A stretch of DNA of 6,962 nt, from contig DGNZ01000312.1 in NCBI GenBank assembly GCA_002389175.1, forward strand, positions 1 through 6,962, read 5' to 3'. The notes under the pieces were generated by a model that was not told the DNA's origin, searched no databases, and saw only the letters and a list, made by a program, of their open reading frames with translations. This document shows, piece by piece, positions 1 to 5,979 of this stretch; position 1 is the first letter of the stretch; the number at the start of each line of letters is the position of its first letter. This DNA is from Rhodospirillaceae bacterium UBA4479. Lineage in GTDB: Bacteria > Pseudomonadota > Alphaproteobacteria > Rhodospirillales > Casp-alpha2. The position numbers were made by a program, and so were the translations under genes.

Positions 1-736
1 TTTGTTCCCAGGCGTGAGCCAAAATGCCGACCGAGCGTGACATGCAGAAAAATCCGCGCGCCAGTGGCCCCGGGAAGCCCAGTTCAGCATATACAACAGC
101 CGTGGCGCCATCGATGTTCATATTGATTTCGCGGTTTTTACGGGCGCTGACCTGGCGTTCCATTTCCTGGGCGATGTCCATGATTTGCCCTGTCACCACG
201 CCGTCGTCACGGGATTTCGCCACCAATTCCATCAAGCGCCCGGTGCGTGGGTCGACTTTGTGGAAACGATGCCCAAATCCAGGTATATACTTGCCGCCTG
301 CCTCAAAAAATATATCCAAGCCCCGAGAAACAACCGTTGGCATATCATCGCCTGTCGCTTCTTGGTCGGCGATCATGGCTTGATACATCTCGACCGCTTG
401 TTCGCCAGCGCCGCCGTGCACGTCGCCCAGCACATTCATGGCCGATGCCATCGCGTTGTTTAATCCAACGCCACAAGTGGCCGCCATGCGTGCAATCGCG
501 ATGCTTGGGGCTTGGGGACCATGGTCGACACCAGAAGAAAGGGCGAAATTAAAGAGTTCTTCTTCACCCTTGGATGGTAACTCACCTTTGAGCAACAGCC
601 ACGCCATGCCCGCAAAGCCGACATTTCCGATCAGTTCTTCGATGGGATACCCGTGGTAGCGCAAGTTGCCCGGCGACATTTCGGTGATATCGGTTTTCCA
701 CCAGTCGCGTACTTTTTTGTCGACGTCTTCGGTCAT
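1..736 (-). CDS. Citryl-CoA lyase-like protein of the citrate synthase fold (3' end outside window)
   Basis: Seen: 245 codons run from ATG at 736 to the left edge without a stop. The protein keeps the citrate synthase active-site landmarks in order: His72 (VDHGPQAPS), His107 (GDVHGGAGEQ), His155 (PGFGHRFHKVDPR), Asp209 (NIDGATA) and Arg234 (CMSRSVG). It starts only about 70 residues before the first catalytic His, so it lacks most of the large N-terminal helical part of true citrate synthase. Known: short citrate-synthase-like proteins of about 270 residues are usually called citryl-CoA lyase, which splits citryl-CoA into acetyl-CoA and oxaloacetate. The start overlaps the stop of the upstream CoA-transferase gene as ATGA (736-733), and an AAAGGA-type ribosome site lies about 9 bases upstream. 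Inferred: it cleaves the CoA ester made by its partner. The substrate could be citryl-CoA, a methylcitryl-CoA or another homologue; sequence alone does not decide. An estimated 25-30 residues are missing beyond base 1. Confidence 0.88.
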   Translation of the reverse strand, partial: MTEDVDKKVRDWWKTDITEMSPGNLRYHGYPIEELIGNVGFAGMAWLLLKGELPSKGEEELFNFALSSGVDHGPQAPSIAIARMAATCGVGLNNAMASAMNVLGDVHGGAGEQAVEMYQAMIADQEATGDDMPTVVSRGLDIFFEAGGKYIPGFGHRFHKVDPRTGRLMELVAKSRDDGVVTGQIMDIAQEMERQVSARKNREINMNIDGATAVVYAELGFPGPLARGFFCMSRSVGILAHAWEQ

Positions 737-1926
737 ATCGCTTTGTCCTTTTGTAAGTCTTTGATGGCGGCAGCGTCATAGCCAAGTTCCGCCAGAATAT
801 CTTGTGTGTGTTGGCCCAATGTGGGCGGCGGGGCGTCCACGGCTGCGGGCTTCCCATCAACTTTGTAGCCGGTTCGAAGCAGGCTGATATCGCGATCAAC
901 ACCAGGGGCATTTTCGAACGTGCCGATCATGCCGCGACCAGCGATTTGCGGATGGCTGAGGGTTTCAGGCACCGTCATGACACGCCCTGCGGGCACGCCC
1001 GCTTCGTTCAGAACCTGTTGCCAATCTGCGGCAGAACGCGTCACCAACACGGTTTCCAAAATATCCTTGAGGGCGAAACGATGATCGATCCGGGCTTGGC
1101 GCTCGGCAAAACGGGTATCAGTTTTAAGTTCCGGCATCCCGACCACATCGCACACGGCCTCGAATTGTTCTTGTTTGTTGGCGGCAATATTCAGCAGCCC
1201 TTCTCCCGTTTTAAACGTACCCGATGGGCTGGCGGTGAAGTTCTCGTTCCCCATGGGTTGTGGGACTTTGTCAGCCACCAGGTAATTCGACATGACCCAG
1301 CCCATGGTGGCCATCGTCGCTTCGAGCATCGAGATATCTAGAACGTGCGCTTTGCGATCCTTTTCTGCGAGTGCGGCAGCGATCGCAAATGCAGCCGTCA
1401 TGCCGCCAACCGTATCGGCCACGGGATACCCGACGCGGTAAGGTGCCGTTTCGGGCGCGCCCGTGATACTCATGACGCCCGACATCCCTTGGACAATTTG
1501 ATCGTACGCGGGCATTTCCTTGAGCGGGCCATCTTGGCCAAATCCTGAAATCGCGCAATAGATCAATTTTGGATTGTCTTGTTTCAAAACCTCGAACGGC
1601 AGCCCCAATCGGTCCATGACCCCAGGGCGGAAATTTTCCACAACAACATCGGCGGTCTTGACCAGTTTCCGAAATAGCGTTTTGCCGCGCTCGGTTTTCA
1701 AGTTGATGGTGATGGAGCGTTTGCCGGCATTTTGCGCCAGGAACGAGACACCCATTTTCTTTTGGTTCAGTTCAGGGTCTGCACCCAATTGTCGGGCCAG
1801 ATCGCCAGAACCCGGGACCTCAACCTTGATAACGTCGGCGCCCATATGCGCCAATTGATGGCAGCAAAAGGGTCCGGCGAGGACGTTTGTCATATCGAGA
1901 ACGCGAATGTGGGAAAGGGTGGTCAT
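733..1926 (-). CDS. CaiB/BaiF family (class III) CoA-transferase
   Basis: Soluble family III CoA-transferase of 397 residues, the usual length. The N-terminus (IRVLDMTNVLAGPFCCHQL, GADVIKVE) is the family signature. NAGKRSITINLKTERG and VVVENFRPGVMDRLGL follow at about residues 66-108. Asp171 in GYPVADTVGGM aligns with the catalytic Asp169 of formyl-CoA transferase, which forms the acyl-CoA anhydride. The C-terminus carries the conserved LGQHTQDILAELGY. I start at ATG 1926 because the family begins about 8 residues before VLD; an in-frame start at 2052 would add 42 residues with no family character. No good Shine-Dalgarno precedes ATG 1926. Instead an inverted repeat abuts the start codon. 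The stop overlaps the downstream citryl-CoA lyase-like start by 4 bases, so translation is probably coupled. Inferred role: moving CoA from a donor such as succinyl-CoA onto the acid that the partner cleaves. Exact acceptor unknown; citrate, citramalate or similar are candidates. Confidence 0.93.
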   Translation of the reverse strand: MTTLSHIRVLDMTNVLAGPFCCHQLAHMGADVIKVEVPGSGDLARQLGADPELNQKKMGVSFLAQNAGKRSITINLKTERGKTLFRKLVKTADVVVENFRPGVMDRLGLPFEVLKQDNPKLIYCAISGFGQDGPLKEMPAYDQIVQGMSGVMSITGAPETAPYRVGYPVADTVGGMTAAFAIAAALAEKDRKAHVLDISMLEATMATMGWVMSNYLVADKVPQPMGNENFTASPSGTFKTGEGLLNIAANKQEQFEAVCDVVGMPELKTDTRFAERQARIDHRFALKDILETVLVTRSAADWQQVLNEAGVPAGRVMTVPETLSHPQIAGRGMIGTFENAPGVDRDISLLRTGYKVDGKPAAVDAPPPTLGQHTQDILAELGYDAAAIKDLQKDKAI

Positions 1927-1952
1927 GGTGCAATATTTGACTAAATTGCACC
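1927..1952. promoter_or_regulatory. Perfect 8+8 base inverted repeat, probable operator
   Basis: GGTGCAAT (1927-1934) and ATTGCACC (1945-1952) are exact reverse complements separated by 10 AT-rich bases. The left arm touches the start codon of the CoA-transferase gene (ATG at 1926). The spacing, with arm centres 18 bases apart, suits a dimeric helix-turn-helix repressor. The repeat overlaps a candidate -10 box for the minus-strand gene, which fits repression by steric block. As RNA it could also fold as a hairpin just before the start codon. No regulator gene is in the window, so the binding protein is unknown. Confidence 0.5.
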
Positions 1953-1968
1953 CGATGGCGAGAGGCAA
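1940..1968 (-). promoter_or_regulatory. Candidate sigma-70-type promoter of the CoA-transferase operon
   Basis: On the minus strand, TTGCCT (1968-1963) and TTTAGT (1945-1940) are separated by exactly 17 bases; each matches the consensus at 4 of 6 positions. Transcription would start about 8 bases before the ATG, giving a nearly leaderless message, which would explain the lack of a ribosome site. The -10 box and start point fall inside the inverted repeat at 1927-1952. Box matches of this quality occur by chance, so the call rests mainly on position. Confidence 0.3.
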
Positions 1969-1993
1969 TTCTTGATAAAACTGTCTACGGTCA

Positions 1994-2023
1994 TTGCCCG
2001 CTTGCCGGATGCTCTGGCATACT
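1994..2023 (+). promoter_or_regulatory. Weak candidate promoter for the cupin-MaoC operon
   Basis: TTGCCC (1994-1999) and CATACT (2018-2023) are spaced by 18 bases, each matching consensus at 4 of 6 positions. A start near 2030 would leave a leader of about 26 bases that includes the ribosome site at 2038-2048. A promoter must lie in this 129-base divergent region, but this is only the best-looking pair by eye. Confidence 0.2.
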
Positions 2024-2037
2024 TGGAGAAACTTCCA

Positions 2038-2048
2038 AGGAGTGAGGA
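2038..2048 (+). promoter_or_regulatory. Ribosome binding site deciding the cupin start
   Basis: AGGAG at 2038-2042 and GAGGA at 2044-2048 lie 13 and 7 bases before ATG 2056. Both lie well downstream of the in-frame TTG at 1972, so they support the shorter 167-residue protein. Confidence 0.6.
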
Positions 2049-2055
2049 ACACATC

Positions 2056-2559
2056 ATGTCATATACATTGGATCAATTTGCTGCTGACTGCCGGGACGCC
2101 CTGAAAAACAATCCAGGGCCAGGCGGTATTGAACACGTCCGTCAGTATGTGGAAAAAGCGCTGAAAGACGAAGCGCTGGTCGCAAAGTATCTACCCGAAG
2201 ATGCCGACAAAGAGCGCCGGGTCCTGTATGAAGATCCGGAATTGAAATTCTGCATCTGTGCGCACGTCTATAACGGCCCCAAAGATGGCTTCCCGCATGA
2301 TCATGGGCCGACCTGGGCCATTTACGGTCAGGCCGTCGGCGAAACTGAAATGACCGACTGGCAAATCGTTAAACCTTTAGATGGTGACGAGCCTGCACTG
2401 GCCGAGCAAACACGGAGTTACAAGCTGGTGCCGGGTGATGCCCATGTCTACCAAGTGGGCGATGTACATGCGCCGCTTCGAAATGGGCCAACGCGTCTGA
2501 TCCGCATCGAAGGCCAGAACACAGACCATATATCGCGCACACCGATCAAAGCCGCCTAA
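2056..2559 (+). CDS. Small cupin, predicted metal-dependent double-stranded beta-helix protein
   Basis: Soluble protein of 167 residues, probably cytoplasmic (no signal peptide or membrane segment). Residues 1-60 are helical and charged. A single cupin barrel follows. Its first metal motif is HDHG with His81 and His83, then GQAVGETEM with no Glu at the usual cupin position. The second motif is VPGDAHVYQVGDVHAP with His130 and His138. The pattern, two close histidines plus a distant one, resembles cysteine-dioxygenase-like three-His iron sites and uncharacterised metal-dependent cupins of the COG5553 type. The substrate cannot be named. Start chosen at ATG 2056 because AGGAG (2038-2042) and GAGGA (2044-2048, 7 bases from the ATG) precede it; an in-frame TTG at 1972 would add 28 residues without cupin character and without such a site. 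It is first in a two-gene operon with the MaoC-like gene 16 bases downstream. A thiol dioxygenase or a sugar/acid-binding cupin are both possible. Confidence 0.82.
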   Translation: MSYTLDQFAADCRDALKNNPGPGGIEHVRQYVEKALKDEALVAKYLPEDADKERRVLYEDPELKFCICAHVYNGPKDGFPHDHGPTWAIYGQAVGETEMTDWQIVKPLDGDEPALAEQTRSYKLVPGDAHVYQVGDVHAPLRNGPTRLIRIEGQNTDHISRTPIKAA

Positions 2560-2575
2560 GGCCGGGGTTTGATTG

Positions 2576-3040
2576 ATGGCCAAGTCCATCCAAGCTTGGT
2601 TGGACACGCCACCCGGCGAAATTGGTGTTTCCAAATGGTTCAGTATCGATCAGGCCCGCGTCGATGCCTTTGCGGAGGTGACGGAGCATACGCATTGGCT
2701 GCACACCGATCCTGAGCGGGCAGCATCCGAAGGCGGATATCCAGGCACGTTGGCGCACGGATTTCTGATCGTCAGCCTGATCAACAAAGCCATCGATAGC
2801 GCCGACCTGCGACCGTCGGACAGTCCTTATGCGCTGAATTACGGTGTGGATAAGCTGCGGTTTTTAAAACCCATGCCCATCGGTAATGGCTTTAGCATTC
2901 GGGATCGAATCCATTTGATCGAGGTCGAAATGCGCGACGCAGGTTTGTTCACGCGAACGAAACATGCGTTTGAGATTGAGGGCGTTGAAGGCCCTGCCGT
3001 CGTCGCAGAATATTTGGCAGTATGGGTGCCAGAAGCCTAA
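2576..3040 (+). CDS. NodN-like MaoC hot-dog domain protein with altered active site
   Basis: Protein of 154 residues made of one hot-dog fold of the MaoC/(R)-hydratase 2 superfamily. The central motif EVTEHTHWLHTDPERA (residues 34-49), then GYPGTLAHGFLIVSL (54-68) and NYGVDKLRFLKPMPIG (88-103), follow NodN-type MaoC proteins closely. Known: active hydratases carry an Asp/His pair in a GDxNPxH motif, and NodN types usually have a T-G-D-H-Q-W-I-H arrangement. Seen here: His43 is kept, but the Asp position is His38 and the Asn/Gln position is His40. Ordinary enoyl-CoA hydration is therefore uncertain. The ATG at 2576 is preferred to the TTG one codon earlier. It sits 16 bases after the cupin stop, so the two are co-transcribed. 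Its stop overlaps the stop of the opposing transporter gene by 4 bases. Possible roles are hydration of an unsaturated acyl-CoA, a thioesterase-like step, or ligand binding. Confidence 0.88.
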   Translation: MAKSIQAWLDTPPGEIGVSKWFSIDQARVDAFAEVTEHTHWLHTDPERAASEGGYPGTLAHGFLIVSLINKAIDSADLRPSDSPYALNYGVDKLRFLKPMPIGNGFSIRDRIHLIEVEMRDAGLFTRTKHAFEIEGVEGPAVVAEYLAVWVPEA

Positions 3041-3936
3041 GCGCTTTTCGATGCCCACCGGAATAACCGCCCATCGATGGCGGCTAGGCCTGCGCCAATG
3101 AGTGCAATCCCGATTATGTGGCGAAGTTCTAACACCTCGTTCAAAAAACCAATGCCGAGAAATATCGCGCTGACAGGGACCAAGAACGTGACCAGCATCA
3201 GGTTCGTGGCGCCCGCCGTTTCCAAAATTTTGAAATATAAAATATAGGCCAAGGCGGTCGATAACCCTGCGAGCGCGACCAGCGATAAAATGATGTCGAT
3301 GCCCGGCATCGGTAACGTCCAGGGTTGATCGACCATCAACATGATCGGCAGTAACATCAGGCTTGATGCAGTCACTTGTCCGGTGGCTGTGGCGATCGGC
3401 GAGATGCCCATGGCCCGAAATCGGCGACCGAATATCCCGGCGAATGAATAGGAAATCGCGGCGCCCAGTATCGCTACCTGTGCGATCACATCGGTGCCAA
3501 GCGATGCCACAGCCTCGCCGCCAATCATTCCGGCAACCCCGACGATACCCAAAACAACCCCGATAAATCTGAGTGGCGTGAGTTTTTCATCGGTCGTCAG
3601 CATGTGCGCGATGACAACGGCAAACAGCGGCGTCGTCGCATTCAGGATCGACGCCACACCGGATGCGATATGGGATTGCCCCCATACGATCAACAGAAAC
3701 GGCACGGCATTATTTAAAAAACCCATGACAAGGAATGCGCCCCAAACGGTCATCCCCATAGGAATGGGGGTGCCGCGTATTCGCATCACAATCATCAATA
3801 TGATCGCGGCCAACCCAACCCGGGTGACCACAATGGTCAGCGTCGGTAAATCGTTGACGGCAACACCCACAAAGAAAAAAGACCCACCCCATAATACGGA
3901 CAGGCTGATAATCATGGCCCATTCGGCGGACGTCAT
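3037..3936 (-). CDS. EamA/DMT-superfamily transporter (10 membrane segments)
   Basis: Inner-membrane protein of 299 residues with two repeated EamA halves. Hydrophobic segments lie at about residues 7-27, 34-52, 64-84, 90-112, 121-140, 152-170, 182-202, 214-234, 244-266 and 271-288. Typical family stretches are SLSVLWGGSFFFVGVAV near the N-terminus, GVASILNATTPLFAVVIAHM in segment 4 and GIALIGAGLAAIDGRLF at the end. Known: family members export amino acids, nucleotides or other small metabolites by proton exchange; the substrate is not predictable here. The start is unsure: ATG 3936 places the first membrane helix normally, while GTG 3963 and ATG 3996 would add 9 or 20 residues, and none has a clear ribosome site. 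The stop overlaps the MaoC-like stop tail to tail. It is transcribed away from the nitronate monooxygenase gene, which may share the intervening control region. Confidence 0.92.
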   Translation of the reverse strand: MTSAEWAMIISLSVLWGGSFFFVGVAVNDLPTLTIVVTRVGLAAIILMIVMRIRGTPIPMGMTVWGAFLVMGFLNNAVPFLLIVWGQSHIASGVASILNATTPLFAVVIAHMLTTDEKLTPLRFIGVVLGIVGVAGMIGGEAVASLGTDVIAQVAILGAAISYSFAGIFGRRFRAMGISPIATATGQVTASSLMLLPIMLMVDQPWTLPMPGIDIILSLVALAGLSTALAYILYFKILETAGATNLMLVTFLVPVSAIFLGIGFLNEVLELRHIIGIALIGAGLAAIDGRLFRWASKSA

Positions 3937-3996
3937 GGATGTATTGATGGCGGGTTTGGACACAAAGATGGCTTTCAAACAATGAACTCGGTGCAT

Positions 3997-4115
3997 CTCT
4001 AGCGCGTCTGGGTCAGGGGTGCATTCCGTTTCTTGTGAATATCAGTTGGCGGCGTTGACCCGGATGGTGACTTCCTAAATGCTGATACCAGAGTGAGCAT
4101 AGAGGGAGAGATGCC
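3997..4115. promoter_or_regulatory. Divergent control region between transporter and nitronate monooxygenase genes
   Basis: This short region must hold the start signals of both divergent genes. A good -35-like TTGACC lies at 4055-4060 on the plus strand, but the matching -10 position (4078-4083, AATGCT) is poor. GGGAG at 4104-4108 lies 7 bases before ATG 4116 and is the ribosome site of the plus-strand gene. An out-of-frame ATG at 4111 opens only a short frame. No convincing operator repeat was found. Confidence 0.35.
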
Positions 4116-5210
4116 ATGGCGGACAATCAGGCGACACAATCAATTCAGTCGCGGACAGCGGCATTTTGTATAACATTCGGCCTGGAGATTCCCATCATGC
4201 TGGCCCCCATGGCGGGGGCGTGCCCGCCCGCGCTGTCCATTGCGGTGGCCAAGGCAGGCGGCATGGGGGCGTGTGGATGTTTACTGATGGGGCCTGATGC
4301 AATCCAGTCCTGGGCATCCGAAGTTCGCGCTGCGACCAACGGCGCATTTCAGTTAAATTTATGGATACCGGACCCGACCCCGACCCGTGATGAAGCGCAC
4401 GAAGCCAACATCCGGACATTCTTGGAATCGTGGGGGCCGGAAGTAGAAGCGGGTGCAGGGGACGTCACGCCGCCTGATTTTGATGCCCAGTGCGATGCGA
4501 TGCTGGCGGCGGGACCATCCGTCATTTCATCGATCATGGGCGTGTATTCAGCTGATCTGGTTCAGCGCATGAAAGATCAGGGCATCAAGTGGATCGCCAC
4601 CGTCACAACAGTGGCCGAGGCCCGCGCTGCGGTCGAGGCTGGCGCCGATGCCGTTGTCGCCCAAGGGATGGAAGCGGGGGGGCATCGGGGTGCCTTTGAT
4701 CCGGATTACGCCGAACGCAGCATGGTGGGTTTGTTTGCGCTGGTGCCTGCAATTTGTGATGCGGTTGATGTTCCTGTGATTGCCACAGGCGGGATTGCCG
4801 ATGCGCGGGGTGTGGCGGCTGCAATGATGCTGGGTGCATCGGCAGTTCAGGTCGGCACCGGGTTCCTGCGCAGTCCACAATCCGATATAGCCGAGGTGTG
4901 GCGTGCGCGCTTGGCGGAAACTGCACCCGAAGATACAGCTGTGACACGGGCTTTTTCAGGGCGCCCGGGCAGGGCACTTGCGACAGATTATGTGCGTGCT
5001 GCGAACAGTTCGGAGACACCAGACCCCGCACCGTATCCGATCCAGCGAGGTCTAACGGGGCCGATGCGTGCGGATGCGGCAACACATAATGATATCGAAC
5101 GCATGCAAGCGTGGGCAGGGCAATCGGCTGGATTGGGTGACGACATCGACGCCAACGAAAAAGCCCAACGTCTATGGACTGATGCGCAAAATCTGATGGG
5201 ACTGAATTAG
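4116..5210 (+). CDS. Nitronate monooxygenase (2-nitropropane dioxygenase family), FMN-dependent
   Basis: Cytoplasmic TIM-barrel flavoprotein of 364 residues, a normal family length. The N-terminal strand IPIMLAPMAGACPPALSIAVAKAGGMG (residues 25-51) is the FMN-side opening of the barrel. AQGMEAGGHRGAF (182-194) carries the conserved catalytic His190. PVIATGGIADARGVAAAMMLGASAVQVGTGFL (220-251) holds the phosphate-binding loops. Known: such enzymes oxidise alkyl nitronates such as propionate 3-nitronate to carbonyl compounds and nitrite, detoxifying nitro compounds; some relatives are enoyl-reductase-like or of unknown substrate. The start is ATG 4116 with a GGGAG site 7 bases upstream. The gene is divergent from the transporter gene and ends with a 4-base overlap against the stop of the PNPOx-like gene. 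The substrate is inferred from family only. Confidence 0.93.
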   Translation: MADNQATQSIQSRTAAFCITFGLEIPIMLAPMAGACPPALSIAVAKAGGMGACGCLLMGPDAIQSWASEVRAATNGAFQLNLWIPDPTPTRDEAHEANIRTFLESWGPEVEAGAGDVTPPDFDAQCDAMLAAGPSVISSIMGVYSADLVQRMKDQGIKWIATVTTVAEARAAVEAGADAVVAQGMEAGGHRGAFDPDYAERSMVGLFALVPAICDAVDVPVIATGGIADARGVAAAMMLGASAVQVGTGFLRSPQSDIAEVWRARLAETAPEDTAVTRAFSGRPGRALATDYVRAANSSETPDPAPYPIQRGLTGPMRADAATHNDIERMQAWAGQSAGLGDDIDANEKAQRLWTDAQNLMGLN

Positions 5211-5836
5211 GTGTCAGTCTGATGTTTCAGCGCGGCGACTTCGGCTTCTAGTTCTTCGATGCGGGCGTTCATCGCATTGACCACAGGGGCGATCTCTGCC
5301 TCTGACCACATCTGCGGGATATGCTGCGGGCAGTTGGAATCCCAGGCTTCGATGGTGAATACAATCGCGCGTTCGGGGCGCCCGTTATAATCGGTATCAA
5401 CAAGACTGTTGAGTAATGCGTCGTCGTCTTCAATGTATTCGGCGCGACCCCAGATTTTAATGCGGCGCTTGTTGCGATAATCCATCAAGAAAATAAACGC
5501 CCGTGGATTGTCCGTTAGGTTCCCAAGGGTGATGTACTGTTTGTTGCCAACAAAATCAGCAAACGCTAATCGACGGTCATCCAAGACTTTTAAGAAACCA
5601 GCTTTGCCACCGCGATGTTGAATATACGGATACCCGTCAGAACTGACAGTGCCCAGATAAAACGATTCCCGCGCCGCGATAAAATCGCGCAAGCTGTCAT
5701 CGACGGTGTTACGCCAGCCACTGCGTTCTTCCATCTTTTGATACCCGGTGCGTGAACCGCGATTTTCTTGTTCATTTTTAACGCTGGGTGTGAAAGCGAT
5801 GTCGCTGACAAAAGGGTGTTCATCTTGGGACGTCAT
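5207..5836 (-). CDS. Pyridoxamine 5'-phosphate oxidase-family FMN split-barrel protein
   Basis: Protein of 209 residues, no signal peptide. The N-terminus (PFVSDIAFTPSVK, then GSRTGYQKMEE, residues 8-37) and core (ESFYLGTVSSDGYPYIQHRGG, 57-77; LAFADFVGNKQYITLGNL, 90-107; FIFLMDYRNKRRIKIWGRAE, 114-133) match a conserved group of PNPOx-like proteins that bind FMN or a related flavin. It is not true PdxH by these motifs. The last 20 residues (NARIEELEAEVAALKHQ) form a short amphipathic coiled coil, likely a dimer contact. The ATG at 5836 is chosen for the AGAGG ribosome site about 9 bases before it; an upstream in-frame start at 5866 would add 10 residues and swallow that site. The stop overlaps the nitronate monooxygenase stop by 4 bases. 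Reaction and substrate are unknown for this group. Confidence 0.9.
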   Translation of the reverse strand: MTSQDEHPFVSDIAFTPSVKNEQENRGSRTGYQKMEERSGWRNTVDDSLRDFIAARESFYLGTVSSDGYPYIQHRGGKAGFLKVLDDRRLAFADFVGNKQYITLGNLTDNPRAFIFLMDYRNKRRIKIWGRAEYIEDDDALLNSLVDTDYNGRPERAIVFTIEAWDSNCPQHIPQMWSEAEIAPVVNAMNARIEELEAEVAALKHQTDT

Positions 5837-5979
5837 GGAGGCTATCCTCTCGCAATCTTGGCGCATGGCGCTACGTGCTATGCGTAAGCTAACCCTCGTT
5901 TCGCATGATAGCGACCGACAATTGGTTCAAAGTGTTGTGATACGTTGGATGAAGCGAATGCGTGTGTGCCGGTCCGGAA
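5837..5979. other. Intergenic region between cyclase stop and PNPOx-like start
   Basis: The region of 143 bases lies downstream of the diguanylate cyclase and upstream of the PNPOx-like gene on the same strand. It should contain the promoter of the latter; a TATCAT box on the minus strand is present but no -35 at a normal distance was convincing. No strong stem followed by a T-run was seen after the cyclase stop, so no intrinsic terminator is called, and read-through between the genes is possible. Confidence 0.4.
5838..5849 (-). promoter_or_regulatory. Small hairpin enclosing the ribosome site of the PNPOx-like gene
   Basis: On the minus-strand message GAGG (5849-5846), a four-base loop ATAG and CCTC (5841-5838) form a 4-base-pair stem ending one base before the start codon. 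The GAGG half is the Shine-Dalgarno element, so the stem could hide it. A 4-pair stem is marginal and may be chance. Confidence 0.25.

Noticed and set aside
1..736. True citrate synthase (gltA-type) reading of the left-edge gene
   Set aside because: The first catalytic His is already at residue 72, so most of the large domain present in citrate synthase is missing. The coupling to a CoA-transferase favours a citryl-CoA lyase-type protein.
802..1341. Plus-strand open frame of 179 codons opposite the CoA-transferase
   Set aside because: The opposite strand carries a full, well-conserved CaiB/BaiF protein. The plus-strand translation has no recognisable domain and looks like a mirror frame.
1927..2052. 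N-terminal extension of the CoA-transferase to 2052
   Set aside because: The 42 extra residues have no family match, would read through the shared divergent promoter region and would cover the inverted repeat.
2978..2996. Stem AGGGC / GCCCT near the end of the MaoC-like gene as a terminator
   Set aside because: It is inside coding sequence, has only 5 pairs with a 7-base loop and is not followed by a T-run on either strand.
3494..3985. Plus-strand open frame of 163 codons opposite the transporter
   Set aside because: Low-complexity Pro/Thr/Ile-rich product, mirror of membrane helices on the minus strand, and no ribosome site.
4603..5085. Minus-strand open frame of 160 codons opposite the nitronate monooxygenase
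   Set aside because: Pro/His/Arg-rich translation typical of an antisense frame to a GC-rich gene. The plus strand has clear family motifs.
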